64,000 nt of DNA from Ecdyonurus torrentis (lineage: Eukaryota > Arthropoda > Insecta > Ephemeroptera > Heptageniidae). Location: contig OX439131.1 in the NCBI GenBank assembly GCA_949318235.1, forward strand, positions 32,996,631-33,060,630. The letters are read 5' to 3'. Shown one piece after another: positions 27,270 through 41,276 of this stretch (position 1 is its first letter; each line of letters begins with the position of its first letter). The notes beneath the pieces were generated by a model, which saw nothing but the letters and a program-made list of their open reading frames with translations, was not told where the DNA came from and did no database searches. The translations under genes were made by a program, and so were the position numbers.

Positions 27270-27377
27270 ATGCTGTTCGTAAACCCTGTTCTCTGCACCA
27301 AAAATGACGATCGCCTATGGTTATTCAAATGGAATGCGCATTTTTTGGTGCACGAGAACAGGGTTTACGAACAGCAT
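27270..27377. mobile_element. 108-bp MITE with TA target duplication
   Basis: The terminal inverted repeats start ATGCTGTTCGTAAACCCTGT. The left arm (27270 to about 27305) and right arm (about 27339-27377) match almost throughout with two single-base indels. TA lies directly outside both ends (27268-27269 and 27378-27379). The centre, about 33 bp, is unique. Non-autonomous; size and TA target fit a Tc1/mariner-derived MITE. Confidence 0.72.
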
Positions 27378-27399
27378 TATTTTTTTATAATTCCTCATA

Positions 27400-27620
27400 T
27401 AATAACTACGTAATATTTATGTTAGCTTATTTTTAGCATAATTTGTTCAATACAACATATAATCTATCATGCTATACTGCACATTAGCTATGTTACATAG
27501 CATAACTATTACGTTGTGCAGCATAATTATTTATACTGTTCTAATTTAGCATCCTTTATGCTATAATGACATAAATGCAGCATAAATTATGTAATTTATT
27601 CTTACCGTGAAAGTATGCTT
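27400..27620. repeat. Cluster of GCATA/TATGC motifs, possibly an old repeat
   Basis: AGCATAA or TATGCTA motifs recur about eight times, with a small hairpin GCTATG-TTA-CATAGC. It ends TTCTTACCGTG, whose reverse complement CACGGTAAGAA also occurs at 41739-41749. A similar ATCATGCTATA-rich patch is at 55020-55180. Confidence 0.3.
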
Positions 27621-27715
27621 TTTAATGTAAATATCTTTAAATTTGTACAAAGTTTATTATATATTTTTTAATTGGTTTAAAAATCCCTTTCTCCCCAAAA
27701 AGCTATATTGATATC

Positions 27716-27753
27716 TTCCATTGCATAGACATATGTCTATGTTCCATTGCATA
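27716..27753. other. 18-bp palindrome between direct repeats
   Basis: CATAGACATATGTCTATG (27724-27741) is a perfect palindrome. TTCCATTGCATA occurs on both sides (27716-27727 and 27742-27753), so the unit combines direct and inverted symmetry. Confidence 0.5.
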
Positions 27754-29897
27754 TAAATTGTAGCATGGTAGATTTTAAACACTTCGTTTTTGAGAGTTTT
27801 GAAAAAGTTTATTTGGAAGAAAAAAAGAAGAAAAAAAAGCTATATTTATAATATTATATTTTAATAAAATGATTAAATTATTTATATAATGTTTACTAAA
27901 GAACATATAGCAAGCTATTATAATTGCTAATAAAATTATCTATCATGAAGTAAGCAAACATAGCAATAAATATTTTCTCACACATACTGCTTGCTATAGT
28001 AATGTGTACACACACATACATAAACGTACAATATATTAACACAAGACGATGCCTAATGAATTACGTCTGTGTCTGTTTTAATACTTTGCTTATAGAAGAG
28101 AGACAGAGCGATGAAGCGAAGAATATATATAAGTAAGCTACATAAACTTATAATGACGAGTCTTGTCCTTGGTTTGTGAAAAACCATTAAGCTTGCTTAC
28201 ACTTTATATTATATTATATTTTATATAATATAGCTACTGATCAATTATAATCTATAAGGGTTTTCAAAGTTGTTAAGTGCATCTCTTTATAATAACATTC
28301 ATGATCCTTATAATGCAGGCATTCAAATTTTCACTTTACATTTTTATAAAAAAATGTATATACTATACAGAGTTTCATTAATAATATTCTGCAATCTTGT
28401 TTTATGGACAATTTTTTCGTATAACGGTAAAGAATTTGATTGCATATCTCATTAAAACTTATTGATTTTTTTTTAATCTGTTTATTATACGCTATTATTA
28501 GAATATTGCCATGGTTATAATATATGTTTTGTACCATTAACGTCATGGAAAATACTACAAAAAATAATTAGGAAAGAATACAATACGTTATAATATAAAT
28601 TCTGTTTCAATTATGACTTTCTACAGCAATAATTTTAGCTTGCATATGTTGGAAACGTAAATTTTTATACAAAAAAAAAAAATCTCTTTTCCGTGCTAAA
28701 TTTCTATATATGCATTATTATTTTGTGGCTTTATAATTATTTCAAGGTATTTTTGGCAAATATATGTCGCATAATATTAAAGTTTTTTTACTAGATAAAC
28801 CAGTGTAAATTACAAACATTATTTTTTATTAACTATATCAATAATTGCATTGTGGTTAACATATTTATATGGAAACTGCAACAAACTAAGAAAGTTTTCG
28901 CATATTATAATTATATTAACACAAAAAAATACTAATATCCCACATGATTTTTTTTTCTTCTTATACGATTGTGCATAAAATGCATTTTCAAGTGAAATTT
29001 TTATGAAAACAAAAACACTTTCTATGTAAACATATTAAATTAATTTGATAAAAAAAAGGAACATAATATGAAACACGTACGTACAGTTTGATAGTATATA
29101 ACGTTATAGATTAGATGTGCAGTTCATACATATATATAATAAAAAAAAAGAACAAAAGAGAATGATTGGTCACGCCTTAGGGCTTTTCAGATGACAAGAA
29201 GACGAGCTTTGCTAGCGGGGTGACCTTCACACTTATATTATTTGTCCTGAAGCTAATAATTTTTTTTTCTTCTTTATATACCCATCATCATCATATCTCT
29301 GATCTCCCAGGTTTTTCGAAGCAACCGAATTACCCGCACACATCTACTTTACTTTTTTTTTTCTATTTGTTATGGGCAGTCTTAATTTGTTACAGTATGA
29401 CGTTAGATTTTGATGGTCACTCACGGACGTTGATTACATGAAAAGTCCAGTAAGATTTTTATATTTTAAGGTTCAAGGTGATGCCTTTTGCTTGCTTGCT
29501 TGCTTCTTGCACGGTATAACAGGGATAGATTGCTTCTTCTTTTTTTTTTCTCCCTTCTTCTGATCACAACCGCTTCAATTTTTATATTATCTTAAATTAT
29601 AATTTTGTAAAAATGAAATATCATAATGCATTAAAAAAAAATTAATGAAGGAATTTTTATTTGCAAACAGAAATATTTCTTATAGTTAAAAATTATTACT
29701 ATATGATTAACTCTTATGTTTATTGAAATAAAAATAAAATATGTTTAAATATATTTAAGTAAACAAGTTGCTTGAATCAACCGATAAGCTTTTACCTTAG
29801 TTGGTATTGTACAATGTAAATACAATTACAAAAAAGTTTTATTGTTATCGAAGTGATTTTTCAATTATGGAATATATTTTTAAGTTTTTTCAATCGA

Positions 29898-29943
<46 letters not shown>

Positions 29944-29999
29944 AGAAATCTTCTATTACCTTTCAAACACTTAAAATTAATTCAAGTATCCATAATTCA

Positions 30000-30120
30000 A
30001 TATTCCGGCCTCGATGCAGTAGGTTTTTCTCAAAAAATGCTGAAAACATGGCCCTACAATGCTAAATGATAAGAAATACAGGTGATCATAAGCTTTGCTC
30101 GCGCTCGTTATCGATACACG
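30000..30120. promoter_or_regulatory. Island with DRE motif TATCGATA
   Basis: TATCGATA at 30109-30116 equals the DREF-binding element common in insect housekeeping promoters. It follows a GC-richer stretch (TTTGCTCGCGCTCGT). No transcript start is evident. Confidence 0.28.
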
Positions 30121-30819
30121 ATTTTACAGATTTTCTATATATCACTGAAGCAAACGATTTTCATAAAAATTATATGCATTAAAATGTATTTCTACTAATT
30201 TTTAACTATTCTTGAAACAGGGGTTTGTTTATTATACTATTGTCTATTAAATTATATTAATGTTGTATATATTAATATTACTCAAATATATCATCTATAT
30301 ATTTACAAAAAAAAAAAAAAAAAAAAAAAAAATCTACACACATTGTATATATTTAAGTCAATGTCTTGACTGGGATTGGTGTAGCACGATAACACAATAT
30401 AGCAAGCAAGCATTTATTATTTTTATTTTTTTAGAGAGAATGAATAACTTTTTTGTAACACTCCTCGCTTAATTTGGTATTGCATATACATATAAACAAG
30501 AATAAAATTTAACAAAACTTTGAAAAAATATAGTACCTATCAAATATAACTGTGAGTATAAGAAGGTGTACGAAATGTGCATTTTAAGTATATAGTATGC
30601 CAGTATATCAATTAATTTATTATAAGTGAATATAGAAATATGTTAAAAAATAAAATAAAATTTCCAGTTTCTTTCTTTATATTACTATTATTATTTATTT
30701 GAGATGAATTAAAAAATAAATCAAAACTCTCCTTCTATAGCTTTGAATTTTCCATAACTTTATTTTTACATTTTTGTCATATTGTTGTAGAGAATTAATT
30801 ACTGTTCAACCAACCATAT

Positions 30820-30905
30820 TTGAAAGCCGCCGTGTTAATTGGCGCAAACGTCAGCCTATGACGAATCACCGCTAATTGCATACGCCTAATTGATAATTAC
30901 CTAAC
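30820..30905. promoter_or_regulatory. Island with clustered homeodomain-type TAATT sites
   Basis: TTAATTGG, CTAATTGC, CTAATTGA and GATAATTACC lie within 70 bp together with GGCGCAAACGTCAG. Arrays of TAATT cores around a GC-richer patch are typical of developmental enhancers, but the cores are frequent by chance in AT-rich DNA. Confidence 0.25.
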
Positions 30906-31229
30906 ACTCCTCTAGTCTAGATTTATTATTTTTATATATAACATTTTTTTTTGTTAAAAACTTAAACTAGTAATTAAAATAATTATAAATTTTCTATATG
31001 TATCGAATGAGATACATTATTTTATATTTAAAAAGTTATAAATATTATTAAATCTCTTTTGTATAAATTAGCATATTAAATAAATTTTTTTGGAGTGTGT
31101 GAATCATAAATAAAAATTATTACAATACAAGAAGTCATTAATTAATGAATAACACAGGTTTTTTTATAAAGCGAAAAAGAAAACTTGAAAAATTAAAATT
31201 TAATGTGTTAAAATGCATTTCTCTAGGAT

Positions 31230-31268
<39 letters not shown>

Positions 31269-32191
31269 TTGTACAAAAGTATAGCACATTTTTTTTAAAA
31301 ATATTTATATGAGTTTTACATACAGTTTTCTGAGAAACTATATTTAAAAAACTGAATAATAATATTTAAAATTTTCATTGCATATATAATGGATATCATA
31401 ATGCATAACAAAAGAAAATTAGTACAATAATAAATATACAATTACAAGAAGAAAAAAAAAAAAAAAAAAAAAAAACGCAAACCCGATTTAAGATCAACTG
31501 TACAACAGGTGTATTGTAATTATTTCAATTATGATAGAAACATATAAAATGAGTTATCACTTCTCATTTATCCATTTTATATTACACCGTACGCAATTTG
31601 ATACGACAATCAAGCTGTTATTTATATATAAATACGAAAACTTGTATAGAATATATAATTTTACCATAATCTTATATATATATATATATAGTTTCAATTA
31701 TTTTAACTTTATATATGATATATTAATGCATTAACTTTTGACGTGTATATGGGATATAATAAATTTTATATTATGAAATATTTTTCATTGTTATTTTTCA
31801 TATAATCAATTAAAATGCATCTGCTATTTCTAACTGACAGTTTTATCAAATTGATGGTTTATAACAATAATTTATATGCTCATAATATAATTATGTTTTA
31901 TTTTAAGAAGACGTCTTTTGTTTATATAATTTTTATATTGTGACACATCATTTTATAGCTTTTCAATGTCAATTTTTGTTTCGAAACCAAAAAAAAATTG
32001 ACATATTATTAGCAACATAGCATATTAAATCAAATTTCTTTAACTTCATTGTTTTTATTATATATTAAAAAAATATGAATTTATAACATGAAATTAATTG
32101 ATATTTAAATTTATTATTATTGTTAAAGTAAAAATTGGAAGAAAAAAAGGGAGAAAAAAAATATTAAAAGGCTCCCCTAAAAAAACTGTAA

Positions 32192-32371
32192 TATTTTGTG
32201 GTACAAAAAGAAATTAAAGAATTAATTTTAGAAATGACAAATACTGTAAAATTTTTAAGTACAGTTCATGGTAAAGAAGTGGACGTTTCCATGAAAATTT
32301 ATCGTGAGAAGTTTTTAAAAGAACACCCTTATTTGGATGCATATATAATATTTAAAATTTTATGTGTTTAA
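32192..32371 (+). pseudogene. Coding-like fragment of unknown family
   Basis: Open from after a TAA at 32189-32191 to a TAA at 32369-32371, with an internal ATG at 32234 giving 45 codons. The segment TVHGKEVDVSMKIYREKFLK is charged, amphipathic and protein-like. A TTAATTTTAG acceptor-like site lies just before the ATG. There is no clear donor at the end and no recognised domain. It may be an exon remnant, a transposon fragment or chance. Confidence 0.22.
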
Positions 32372-32639
32372 ATTATATTTATGACTTTTAAATATCTTTG
32401 TATTAATTTCTTCTATTGTTATAAAACTCCAGTTTATCAGATATCAAATTCTTTGAGTGCTATGTATATAAGCTATGAATTCTCATGATCACCCCACTTC
32501 CTTCTTTGCTTCTTTTTTTGATATTTCATCCCACATTACTTTCATCTTTTGTATTATTTTCTTCATATATATAAATGTATATATGTAGTATGTGTATTTT
32601 GCCGATTCTTGTTTGAAAATTTTGCGAGACCGGTTTGTT

Positions 32640-32860
32640 TTTATATACAATAATACAAGTGACAGTGTCTCGTCATTTCGTCAACGTCAAACTGTTCTGT
32701 TGTTACTCTGGCTATACCGCTGACTACTACCTTACATTCTTGGCGTAAACTTCTCTCTCTCGTATTATAAGCTTTTATTCTTTGCCGACAAGCCACCTGC
32801 CGCCGTTCTTAGCAATTAGCCCTGCCCCACCGTAACGTCGTATAGAAATTTGGCCAAACT
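32640..32860. other. GC-richer island, unexplained
   Basis: The stretch from about 32690 to 32845 is much richer in C and G than its flanks (ACCTGCCGCCGTTC, CCTGCCCCACCGTAACG). It includes CAGGTGG on the minus strand. There is no convincing coding frame and no clear donor; a conserved non-coding element or an unspliced exon are both possible. Confidence 0.3.
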
Positions 32861-33439
32861 TCTCACAGATACTTATGAAATTGTACATAAAATTTTATTT
32901 CAATACCTTAATTAATTCTAAAATGGTACTGCTAAGAAATGAGAAATAAAAAAATTAAATAACAAAAAATCTTGTCTTTCTCATAACATTAGTAATTAAA
33001 ATTTTAGAAATGTACCATATCAATTGTATAATATACAGAAATATTTACATATATTTCTCACGTACTTTTAGAAATACACTTATAGATCAAAATCTTTAAA
33101 AATTTTATAGATATTTATTGTTGATACTGAGGAAATCACCTTTTTTTATTACATTTAAATGATAGTATCTTGTAAAAAAAAAAATCAGAACTGTAATACT
33201 GTATCTGAATAATTGAATTAAATTTAAAAACACATTCTCAATAAAAAAAAAAAGTAAACACGTGTTTTAAAAATCTTTCATACATTTCTTGTTTTTAGTT
33301 GCATGTTTTAAAGTTTCAATGAATAAAAATATTGCAGTAACAAAAAAAGTAGAAGATATTATAAAAGTGATAATCCCTATATCTTACCTCAATGTAAGTA
33401 GACATGCAACAACCTGTACTTTATATATTTGTGGTTTAT

Positions 33440-33538
33440 GAACCATAAGCCACGTAATTGTAAGTATAAACTGGTTGGAGAGTCGAGCGAGCGGTCCTGC
33501 CAGTTGCATAAAATACAGGGGATAACATGGAAACCTGA

Positions 33539-33589
<51 letters not shown>
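33440..33589. other. GC-richer island abutting a (TC)n tract
   Basis: GAGTCGAGCGAGCGGTCCTG lies around 33480-33498. An uninterrupted TC dinucleotide tract of about 48 bp follows directly at 33542-33589. GAGAG tracts can bind GAGA-type factors in insects. Nothing coding. Confidence 0.3.
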
Positions 33590-33591
<2 letters not shown>

Positions 33592-33788
33592 TTTATTAAC
33601 CAAGTCATTTTTGCTACTTTATATTTTTTCATTATTATTTTCCACTCGTTGCCCAGTTTCAAGTAAATACGTACTATCAATTTAGCAATTATATAATTAT
33701 ACATTGAAACAGACGTAATATCAACAAAATTTAAACATTTTTTTTTTGAAGATATTTTTTTCAAACGATATTACTTCACGCTGTTTAC

Positions 33789-33873
<85 letters not shown>
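33789..33873. repeat. (TA)n microsatellite
   Basis: About 84 bp of TA with one TAATAT slip near the left end. Confidence 0.95.
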
Positions 33874-33877
<4 letters not shown>

Positions 33878-34734
33878 GGAGAAAATATAAATATTTTATC
33901 ATTATTAAAATATATTATCTAGTTCCAGTAATCGTTGTTTCTAAATGTAAATTGCATACATTATATAAAAGCCACAACAGAGATGCAATTGTTATTACTA
34001 TACATCCGGTGGTTACCAATCTGTGAGTTGGTGATGCAAAAGAATGTGAACGAACAGATATGATCAGGATTCCACAGAATTATGATTCTCTCATCTATAT
34101 AAATTAACTGAATGACGAGAGAGAAGAAAAGTGACCGGAAGTTGGTCAGACTTAAGACAAGAGTTTTCTGTTTTCATTGCAGATTAATATATGATCTATA
34201 TGAGATTAACATGAGTCACCTGCACTTAATCATAAGTTCTCATGAATTTAGAGACTCATTCCCATCACATCACTTGATTTTTTATAATGCAAAATATTAT
34301 TTACAAACTTGTGAAAATGTAATATTAGAATAATGTTAAACGTTTTTAATGAATGATAATTATTTAAAAAAAATACATTAAAAATAAAAGCTTTTTTGCT
34401 GTTAATAGTCAGCTTGGTAGTAAGTGTAAATTTAAAAATACATTTACGACCATTATCCTTTTAAATACTAATTATAATTATTTAAAATAAAAGGTGAATA
34501 ATGCAGGTTATTTATTATTTTTACGTGGCACTATACTTTTAGACATATATTTTAAATTAACTCCGTTACCTAAATTATCTTATTTATTATTTTCAAAAAA
34601 ATGACTCAAAGACAAATCCGGTCCACAAACTAAATTTACTGTAAATAAATAAGCTTCACATGTTGTGTGTGTGTGTGTGTGTTTAGATTTATTATGCGTT
34701 TATATTTTTAAAGTGGATTTATTTGTGTATAATA

Positions 34735-34845
34735 CTCGCGAGCTTCATCTCAAATTTCATGTTGGCAAGTGTCGAGCTGTGTTTCACTGTCTCTTCTCCA
34801 CAAAAGTGACGAATCATTTCGCATTAACTACATCAGATAATTAAT
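34735..34845. other. GC-richer patch, unexplained
   Basis: Mixed-composition DNA (CTCGCGAGCTTCATCTC, GTGTCGAGCTGTG) after a short (GT)n run at about 34664-34682. No coding or splice signals of note. Confidence 0.2.
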
Positions 34846-35045
34846 TTTATAACTCGTATAATGATAGTAAATAAAAATAAAAATAATAATTGTGTATATA
34901 GCTTTGCTACTCCATGAAATCATATTTTTATTTTTATCTGAATAAGATTACTTGACAAAAAAAAAAAAAAAATTAAAATTTAACTAACTTTTAATGATTG
35001 AAACATAAACAGAAAAATGTTTTTATATTATGCAGTTGCATCTTT

Positions 35046-35238
<193 letters not shown>

Positions 35239-35689
35239 TATTTCAAATCCATACATAATGGAAACAGATTATCATGCACTTTAAACTCTTTAAATTTTAT
35301 ATGATAAAAACCAAATTAACTGAAGAGGTTTTAAAACTTATATAAAAATTAAAAAGAACCTCACTTGAAAGATTATGACGTGTGAACTTGGAGAGGTGTA
35401 AGTTATAAAATAAGTAGAAGAAAGTTAGATATATGATGGTTATTTCTAAAACATAACCAAATTAAAAAAATATATCAGATATGTTTAACAAGTGGTTCTT
35501 CTTAAAGTCATCAGTATCATCACCAGAACTTCAGTATTGCATCTAAAGTTGATTTTTTTATCATATTGGATATAAAACATGAACTCTTTTTTTGACACAT
35601 TCTATTTGTTAAATAGTGTATAATTAAAAGAAAGAGAAGTAAGTAAGTAAGTATATATATATAGGAGATAAAGCAGAAGAGAATGCGAG

Positions 35690-35860
35690 TGAAAGAGCGA
35701 TGATACGCGATCCTAGTACCACATGTTGAGGACACAGAGTAGAGCCTTGTGTGCCTCCTTGAGTCAGATAAACAGCATCTCTCTGCATGGCTGTCGCCAT
35801 CACCAATGACGTCACTTCCTCCCTCCCAATGTATTGGTTCACTCTCAATGTGATATCATC
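35690..35860. promoter_or_regulatory. GC-richer regulatory island with CRE, AP-1 and CCAAT motifs
   Basis: TGACGTCA (35807-35814) overlaps a CCAAT (35803-35807). TGAGTCA, the AP-1 consensus, lies at 35760-35766 next to AGATAA. ATTGG is at 35832-35836. The spacing of bZIP, GATA and CCAAT motifs within 80 bp resembles an enhancer or promoter. A minus-strand open frame here has no recognisable product. Confidence 0.4.
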
Positions 35861-37293
35861 AACTGCATGCTCTTCTCACGTATAAGATATTCATATATTA
35901 AAGACTTTGCCTTCTTTTAAAACGTCTCATTAATTTATATACTTGATCCTCTTCTTTTCTCTCTCGCACTTCTATATTAGATTAGGATTCATGATATATT
36001 TTTTTCTTATGCATGGGCTTTTTAATAATACTTACAAGTTAGTAATATCATTTTTATTAATCAAACATGCTGTTAAAGGAAATGGATTTATTCAGAAGTA
36101 TTAAATGTATAATAAAACAGCCCCAAGTTGAATTTCTTTAGCTCGTGCATAAAAATTGAATTTGCAATGTTTTAGGTTTAGAGAAATGAATACTATTGCT
36201 ATTTGTTGAAATGTTGAATTGTTAAGAATAAGATAAAGGTGTTTTATTGACCCAGTTCATAATGATAAAATTTACAACAAGCATTGGTCGTTTCAAACAT
36301 ATTAAACTATAAACACATTAAGTAATATACAATATAATACTTTAATTACTGTACTATCATATCATCAAAATTTTCTAATAAATCCGAGATGTTTCTATTC
36401 ATTAATTTTAGGATAAGAAATGATATGCAAAAACTTAATAACTCTACCATTAATTTAAAATTTAAAGTGACATAATTTAGACAACAACAATTTGTATTTA
36501 TAGTTAATTATGTTAATTTCACGTATAAATTAATTTTGTAATTTAATTTCTTAACAAGTGCGCAAAAATCCTTTAATCATAAACAAAATAACGCATATAA
36601 AATTAAATTCATTATTATAATTTATTATATTATGAGACTTGAGCTTATATTTTACTTTTTATAATAAACTCAAAATATAATTTATTTTATAAGTATAAAT
36701 ATTAAAAATTAAGATTAATTTATATTACTAACAATGCGAGACCAAATATGATAATATGCAGTAACTTTATTAACGGGGGGTCTTAATTTTTTAAATACTT
36801 TAAATAAAATTAGCATAGCAAAAAATAAAATAACATAGAACAGAGAGCAAGTTAAGGGTAATAAGGAAGTGATTAGTGTAATGTGTACGTACTGTATAGT
36901 AATTACAACGTTTACAAACCAAAAACATTATACTGTATTGCTTTTAAAACAATTACATGTAATTTTTAATATACTCAAATTATTATGAAAAGAAAAAAAT
37001 GTCAATGTAATAGTTTGCATGTTTAACGTAGTTCAAAATTGGAATTTGTTATAGTCCACGTAAAAAAAAAAAGAAAAAAAAAAGTGTGATCTGAAATTTG
37101 AAAACAGTATGAGAGTATATATTAAGTTTGACATTTAGATCATATGGAGTACATAAATAATAATAATAATAAACTTGTATTATAGCCCATGAAAGTGTCT
37201 TATTGTATATAAAGCTTTAAGATGGGCAATTGGAGTTATGAAGTTATGATAAAAGTCGATTGCCGCTTTGGAACCCCCAAGACAATTGGCAAA

Positions 37294-37413
<120 letters not shown>

Positions 37414-40400
37414 ACGTTTTTTTTTGTCTATATACTTCGTGTCTTTATGATGTGCGCAATTGCTTTAGTGCCATGCGGGTCCCGGAATTAGATTACACGA
37501 GTTAACTTTTTTTAACTCACTTTATGTTATTGAGAAACAACAACTTTATAATACTGTACTATACTGTACGGCTTAGCTTTTATTACATACAAACTTATAT
37601 ATATACGTATACGCAATAATATACTTTAATATTATTTAAGTCTTATAACTTAATAACTTAACTGTGCACTATATTTCTTGGGAAATATAGAATAACATTT
37701 TATTCTTAATTTAGTCTAAAATTTGTAGGTGCCTTTGTATTAAAAATATTGATCTTTTTATATTATTATTATTTTAAGAAAGACTATATTATATTAATAA
37801 AAAATTGTATTGTCAAATTTGATATTTCCTGATTATTAACTATTTATTTTGTTAAAAAATAAGAAATGAACCATAAAATTGTACAGTACAATAATTCTTA
37901 AAAGTGTCATTTTGATTTAAATGTCACGTTACTCCCAGGAAAAAAAAAATGAAAAGTGTGACAACAGCTGCAGTTTTTTTTTATGTGTTTAGTTTAATAA
38001 GATAGCTGCACTCTCCCATGCTCCACCCACACACCCCACCGCGAGTTCCACACCATACATTATACTGTTGAGGTGGTGATACTATGTGTGTCTTAAAATT
38101 AAATTCATATCTTCATTAAAATACAAGACGTTGTTATTAAACGTACGGAATGGTTCATTCTCAATGATCCGTACATTAAAAAAACAGCTGCGAAAATAAA
38201 ATTTTCTAGTATAGAATTTCATCATCATAAAAAAAAAGTAATATAAAAATAATATACTTTTTAGTTTGAGAGAGAACTTTTTTTTGTAGGAATCCTTTTT
38301 TTCACTTTAAGTCACTTAAGTTTAAAATTAAAAAAATAAATTAATTCTAATCAAAAAATTTATTATTTATTTATTTTAGGAGACAAAAATAAAAGTGTAT
38401 ATCGAAATACCCTTGGTTACAATAAGCGTTTATAATGTTTTAGAGCATTACAAATTATATTTACTTAATCATTATTACAATAAAATATGAAATTGAATTA
38501 AAAGTTTCCACCTGCTGGTTCATATACAATAGAGTATTCAAGGTAACAAATAAAAAAGTAACTCTTACTTTATTTTTTTATTTTTAACAAAACACGTTGA
38601 TATGTCGCATTGATCAAGTGAACAAGTTTTGCACATACACAACTAAAAATTATATTTCCCAGTATATCTAATAAATAATTGGAGCAACTCTATTGTTGCA
38701 CATGTCCGCCATATTAGATCATGATCAAACTCAGGAAGGTGCGGCTTTTATGTATGAAAAATAACATTTTATTATTATTATTATTTAATAATAAACCTTT
38801 TATTCTCATCACCCTTTTATATACTGTATATAAATAAAAATTGTATATATAACGACAAAAAAAAAGTTATATATGAAAATATAAGGTATAAGGTTTGATA
38901 GTTTTGGTAATATTCATTAATAATTTTAAACTACCTTAGTGAGTGAGTATGGACGGGTCAAAAAAGATTCAATTTTAAACTTTACAAAAGGGTTAAAAGG
39001 AAGTGTTTGAGAATAGAATTAAGAAGAAAAAAAATTGAAGTGGGGGATTTAAAAAAAAAAAAAAAGATGATGTAGGGAGGAATTATTATTTGTTGCATAG
39101 CCCGAGGCGTGGCGGTAAATTTTGGGTGTTCTTTTTTTCCACGTAACAATGACTCAACTTCAACAATGCTTTTGCTTGCACTCTATAATATATTTATATA
39201 ACCAAACTCTTCTTATCAAACCGCACCTATACCTCTCTCCTGTCAATTGTTCTATACACGCTATAAGAATCATGAACGAAATAAAAATAAATTGTCACTG
39301 TTACACATATAACACTTTTTTATCTGAACTTTTTTTTTTCTACTATACATATATATATTATTTTACTACTTTCATGTGTTTAATTTTTTGCTGTATTCAA
39401 ATATATCATATTCAAATACATCACTTTTCTTTAAAAAAAAAAAAAAAAAAAAAGTATTGTAACTTTGATTTGTGAACGTCAAAATTATTGATATACTTTT
39501 ATTAATGTTTTAGTACTTTTGTTTATTATTGGAGCATCGTTTTGTTGCACACTTTAATTTAATGATAGTTTATTTTCATTCTATTTAAGTGTACAAATAC
39601 AATATAAATAATCTGGTCGTGAAATGTTATATTCCACAAAATTAAAATCACAATGAATTCTTTTAATTTTAAACTTTGAGGTTATACAATATTTATAAAA
39701 ACACGCCTTTACGTAACAAATAATTAAACAATTACAAAACAAAAGTAATGAAACTTTTTTATAATTATTATTTTTTACAAACTGTATTTAAAAAAAAAAC
39801 TACGTTAACGAATTCTTGTATTTAATTAACATTGAAGTAAATAATTAATATGTTCTAGTTTTTCTTATACACATATACACTCTTTACGTTAGAAAAATGG
39901 TACTCATTATATAAAGGAACAATAATAATTTTATTAAACGTTTTAAGTATTACCGTCATTTTTGTATTAAATAAAATTACATCTACAGAAAAATATATTT
40001 ATTTCTTTTTCTACAATAACAATTTCTATGAATATAAATAAGATAATTATTAAGTTTAATATGCCTGAGGTATTTTAAAACTAATATAATATATTTTATA
40101 ATTCTTTTACATTGGGTGCTACCACTCAGTAGCTCTATATATACCTATGTATATTTCTTAAGGCAATTCATTATTCAAAGTCTTTTAAAAAAATTTAGAT
40201 CATTTCTATATGTTTAATTCAACTTAAATTAACATAAAAAGTAATTTACATACTACCCTTTTAATCACGTGGTCTCTTTGAACATAAAAATATAAACTTA
40301 TACTATCATATGTGCAATTTAATTTTACACATAAGTTTATTGCATCAATTTTAATTGTTTTGTTTTTTCTTATGAATTGTTATATAGTAAATAATTTTCT

Positions 40401-41268
40401 CAGCTCAAAATGTAATTAACAAAAGTTATTACACATTATTTCTTTTGCACTTAAAAAATTAAATTAAATAAAACATTCTATTTTATTTTTAAGCTTTTTT
40501 TTTTTCTTTTTTAAAAAGAGTGTATTTAATTTAGTTGTATATTTTATTAGTATTAGAAATTTTTATGTAATAATTAAAATAAATAATTACATGGTTTATA
40601 AGCAAGATGATGTTTTTGTGGTTTGATGTAAAAATCTCTGCAAACTTGCGTATTAGGCTTTTATTAATGATAAACATCTGAAATATTTCTATGTAACTTT
40701 ATAAGCAGAATTTTTTTACTGGGGAAAATAAAAAAACTAAATACACGGGGTTCCAATAATAAATAACTTGAAATTCATGTACAATTTTTTTTTATTATAA
40801 TTTAAAGAAAGGGAAAACTTTAAAATTTCATATTTATTACACATTAGAGGTCACTTATAAACATTTTGAAAAATATACAGTTATGACTTAAGTTGAATTT
40901 GAAATAAAAATATTATATTATTATTATTTTCTTAACATATTTGAGTATAGAATATTTTCTATATATAATATATAAAAATAAAAGCCAGTTTTCTCTCTTT
41001 CTCTCTCACATGGCAGTAAATTTTACTTACTATCTGATAAATAAAATATGACTCGTCTTTACAAGAGTTATTCGACCCCGAGACCTTATAGAGTAAAGTT
41101 AGTCGGCAATAGCATTTACACTTACAGCATCAATGTAAATTATAATATAACATTCTTATCAAAATAAAAAACTTTGATTATTGTTTTTATATTATTTACA
41201 TTAAGAAATTAGCATTTTATATTTAAATTATTATATATTTATTCATATACTATTATTACCTATACATA

Positions 41269-41276
41269 TGACGTCA
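41269..41276. promoter_or_regulatory. CRE palindrome TGACGTCA (3)
   Basis: Exact CRE, followed within about 40 bp by AGGTCA (41299-41304), a nuclear-receptor half-site. Confidence 0.35.

Larger units (their letters stand above)
27760..32160. other. Gene-free AT-rich stretch
   Basis: Includes the islands near 30000 and 30820. A patch at 29160-29240 contains GGGGTGACCTTCAC (reversed AAGGTCA half-site). A (GCTT)n run lies near 29490. Otherwise nothing. Confidence 0.45.

Noticed and set aside
28131..28200. tRNA-like nested stems (GTAAGC...GCTTAC with an inner TGGTTT/AAACCA hairpin)
   Set aside because: There is no GTTCRANNC T-loop, no A/B box promoter pattern and no anticodon-arm geometry.
29160..29441. 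73-codon plus-strand open frame (29220-29441)
   Set aside because: It begins at a non-ATG codon, is hydrophobic and low in complexity, and has no splice or domain support.
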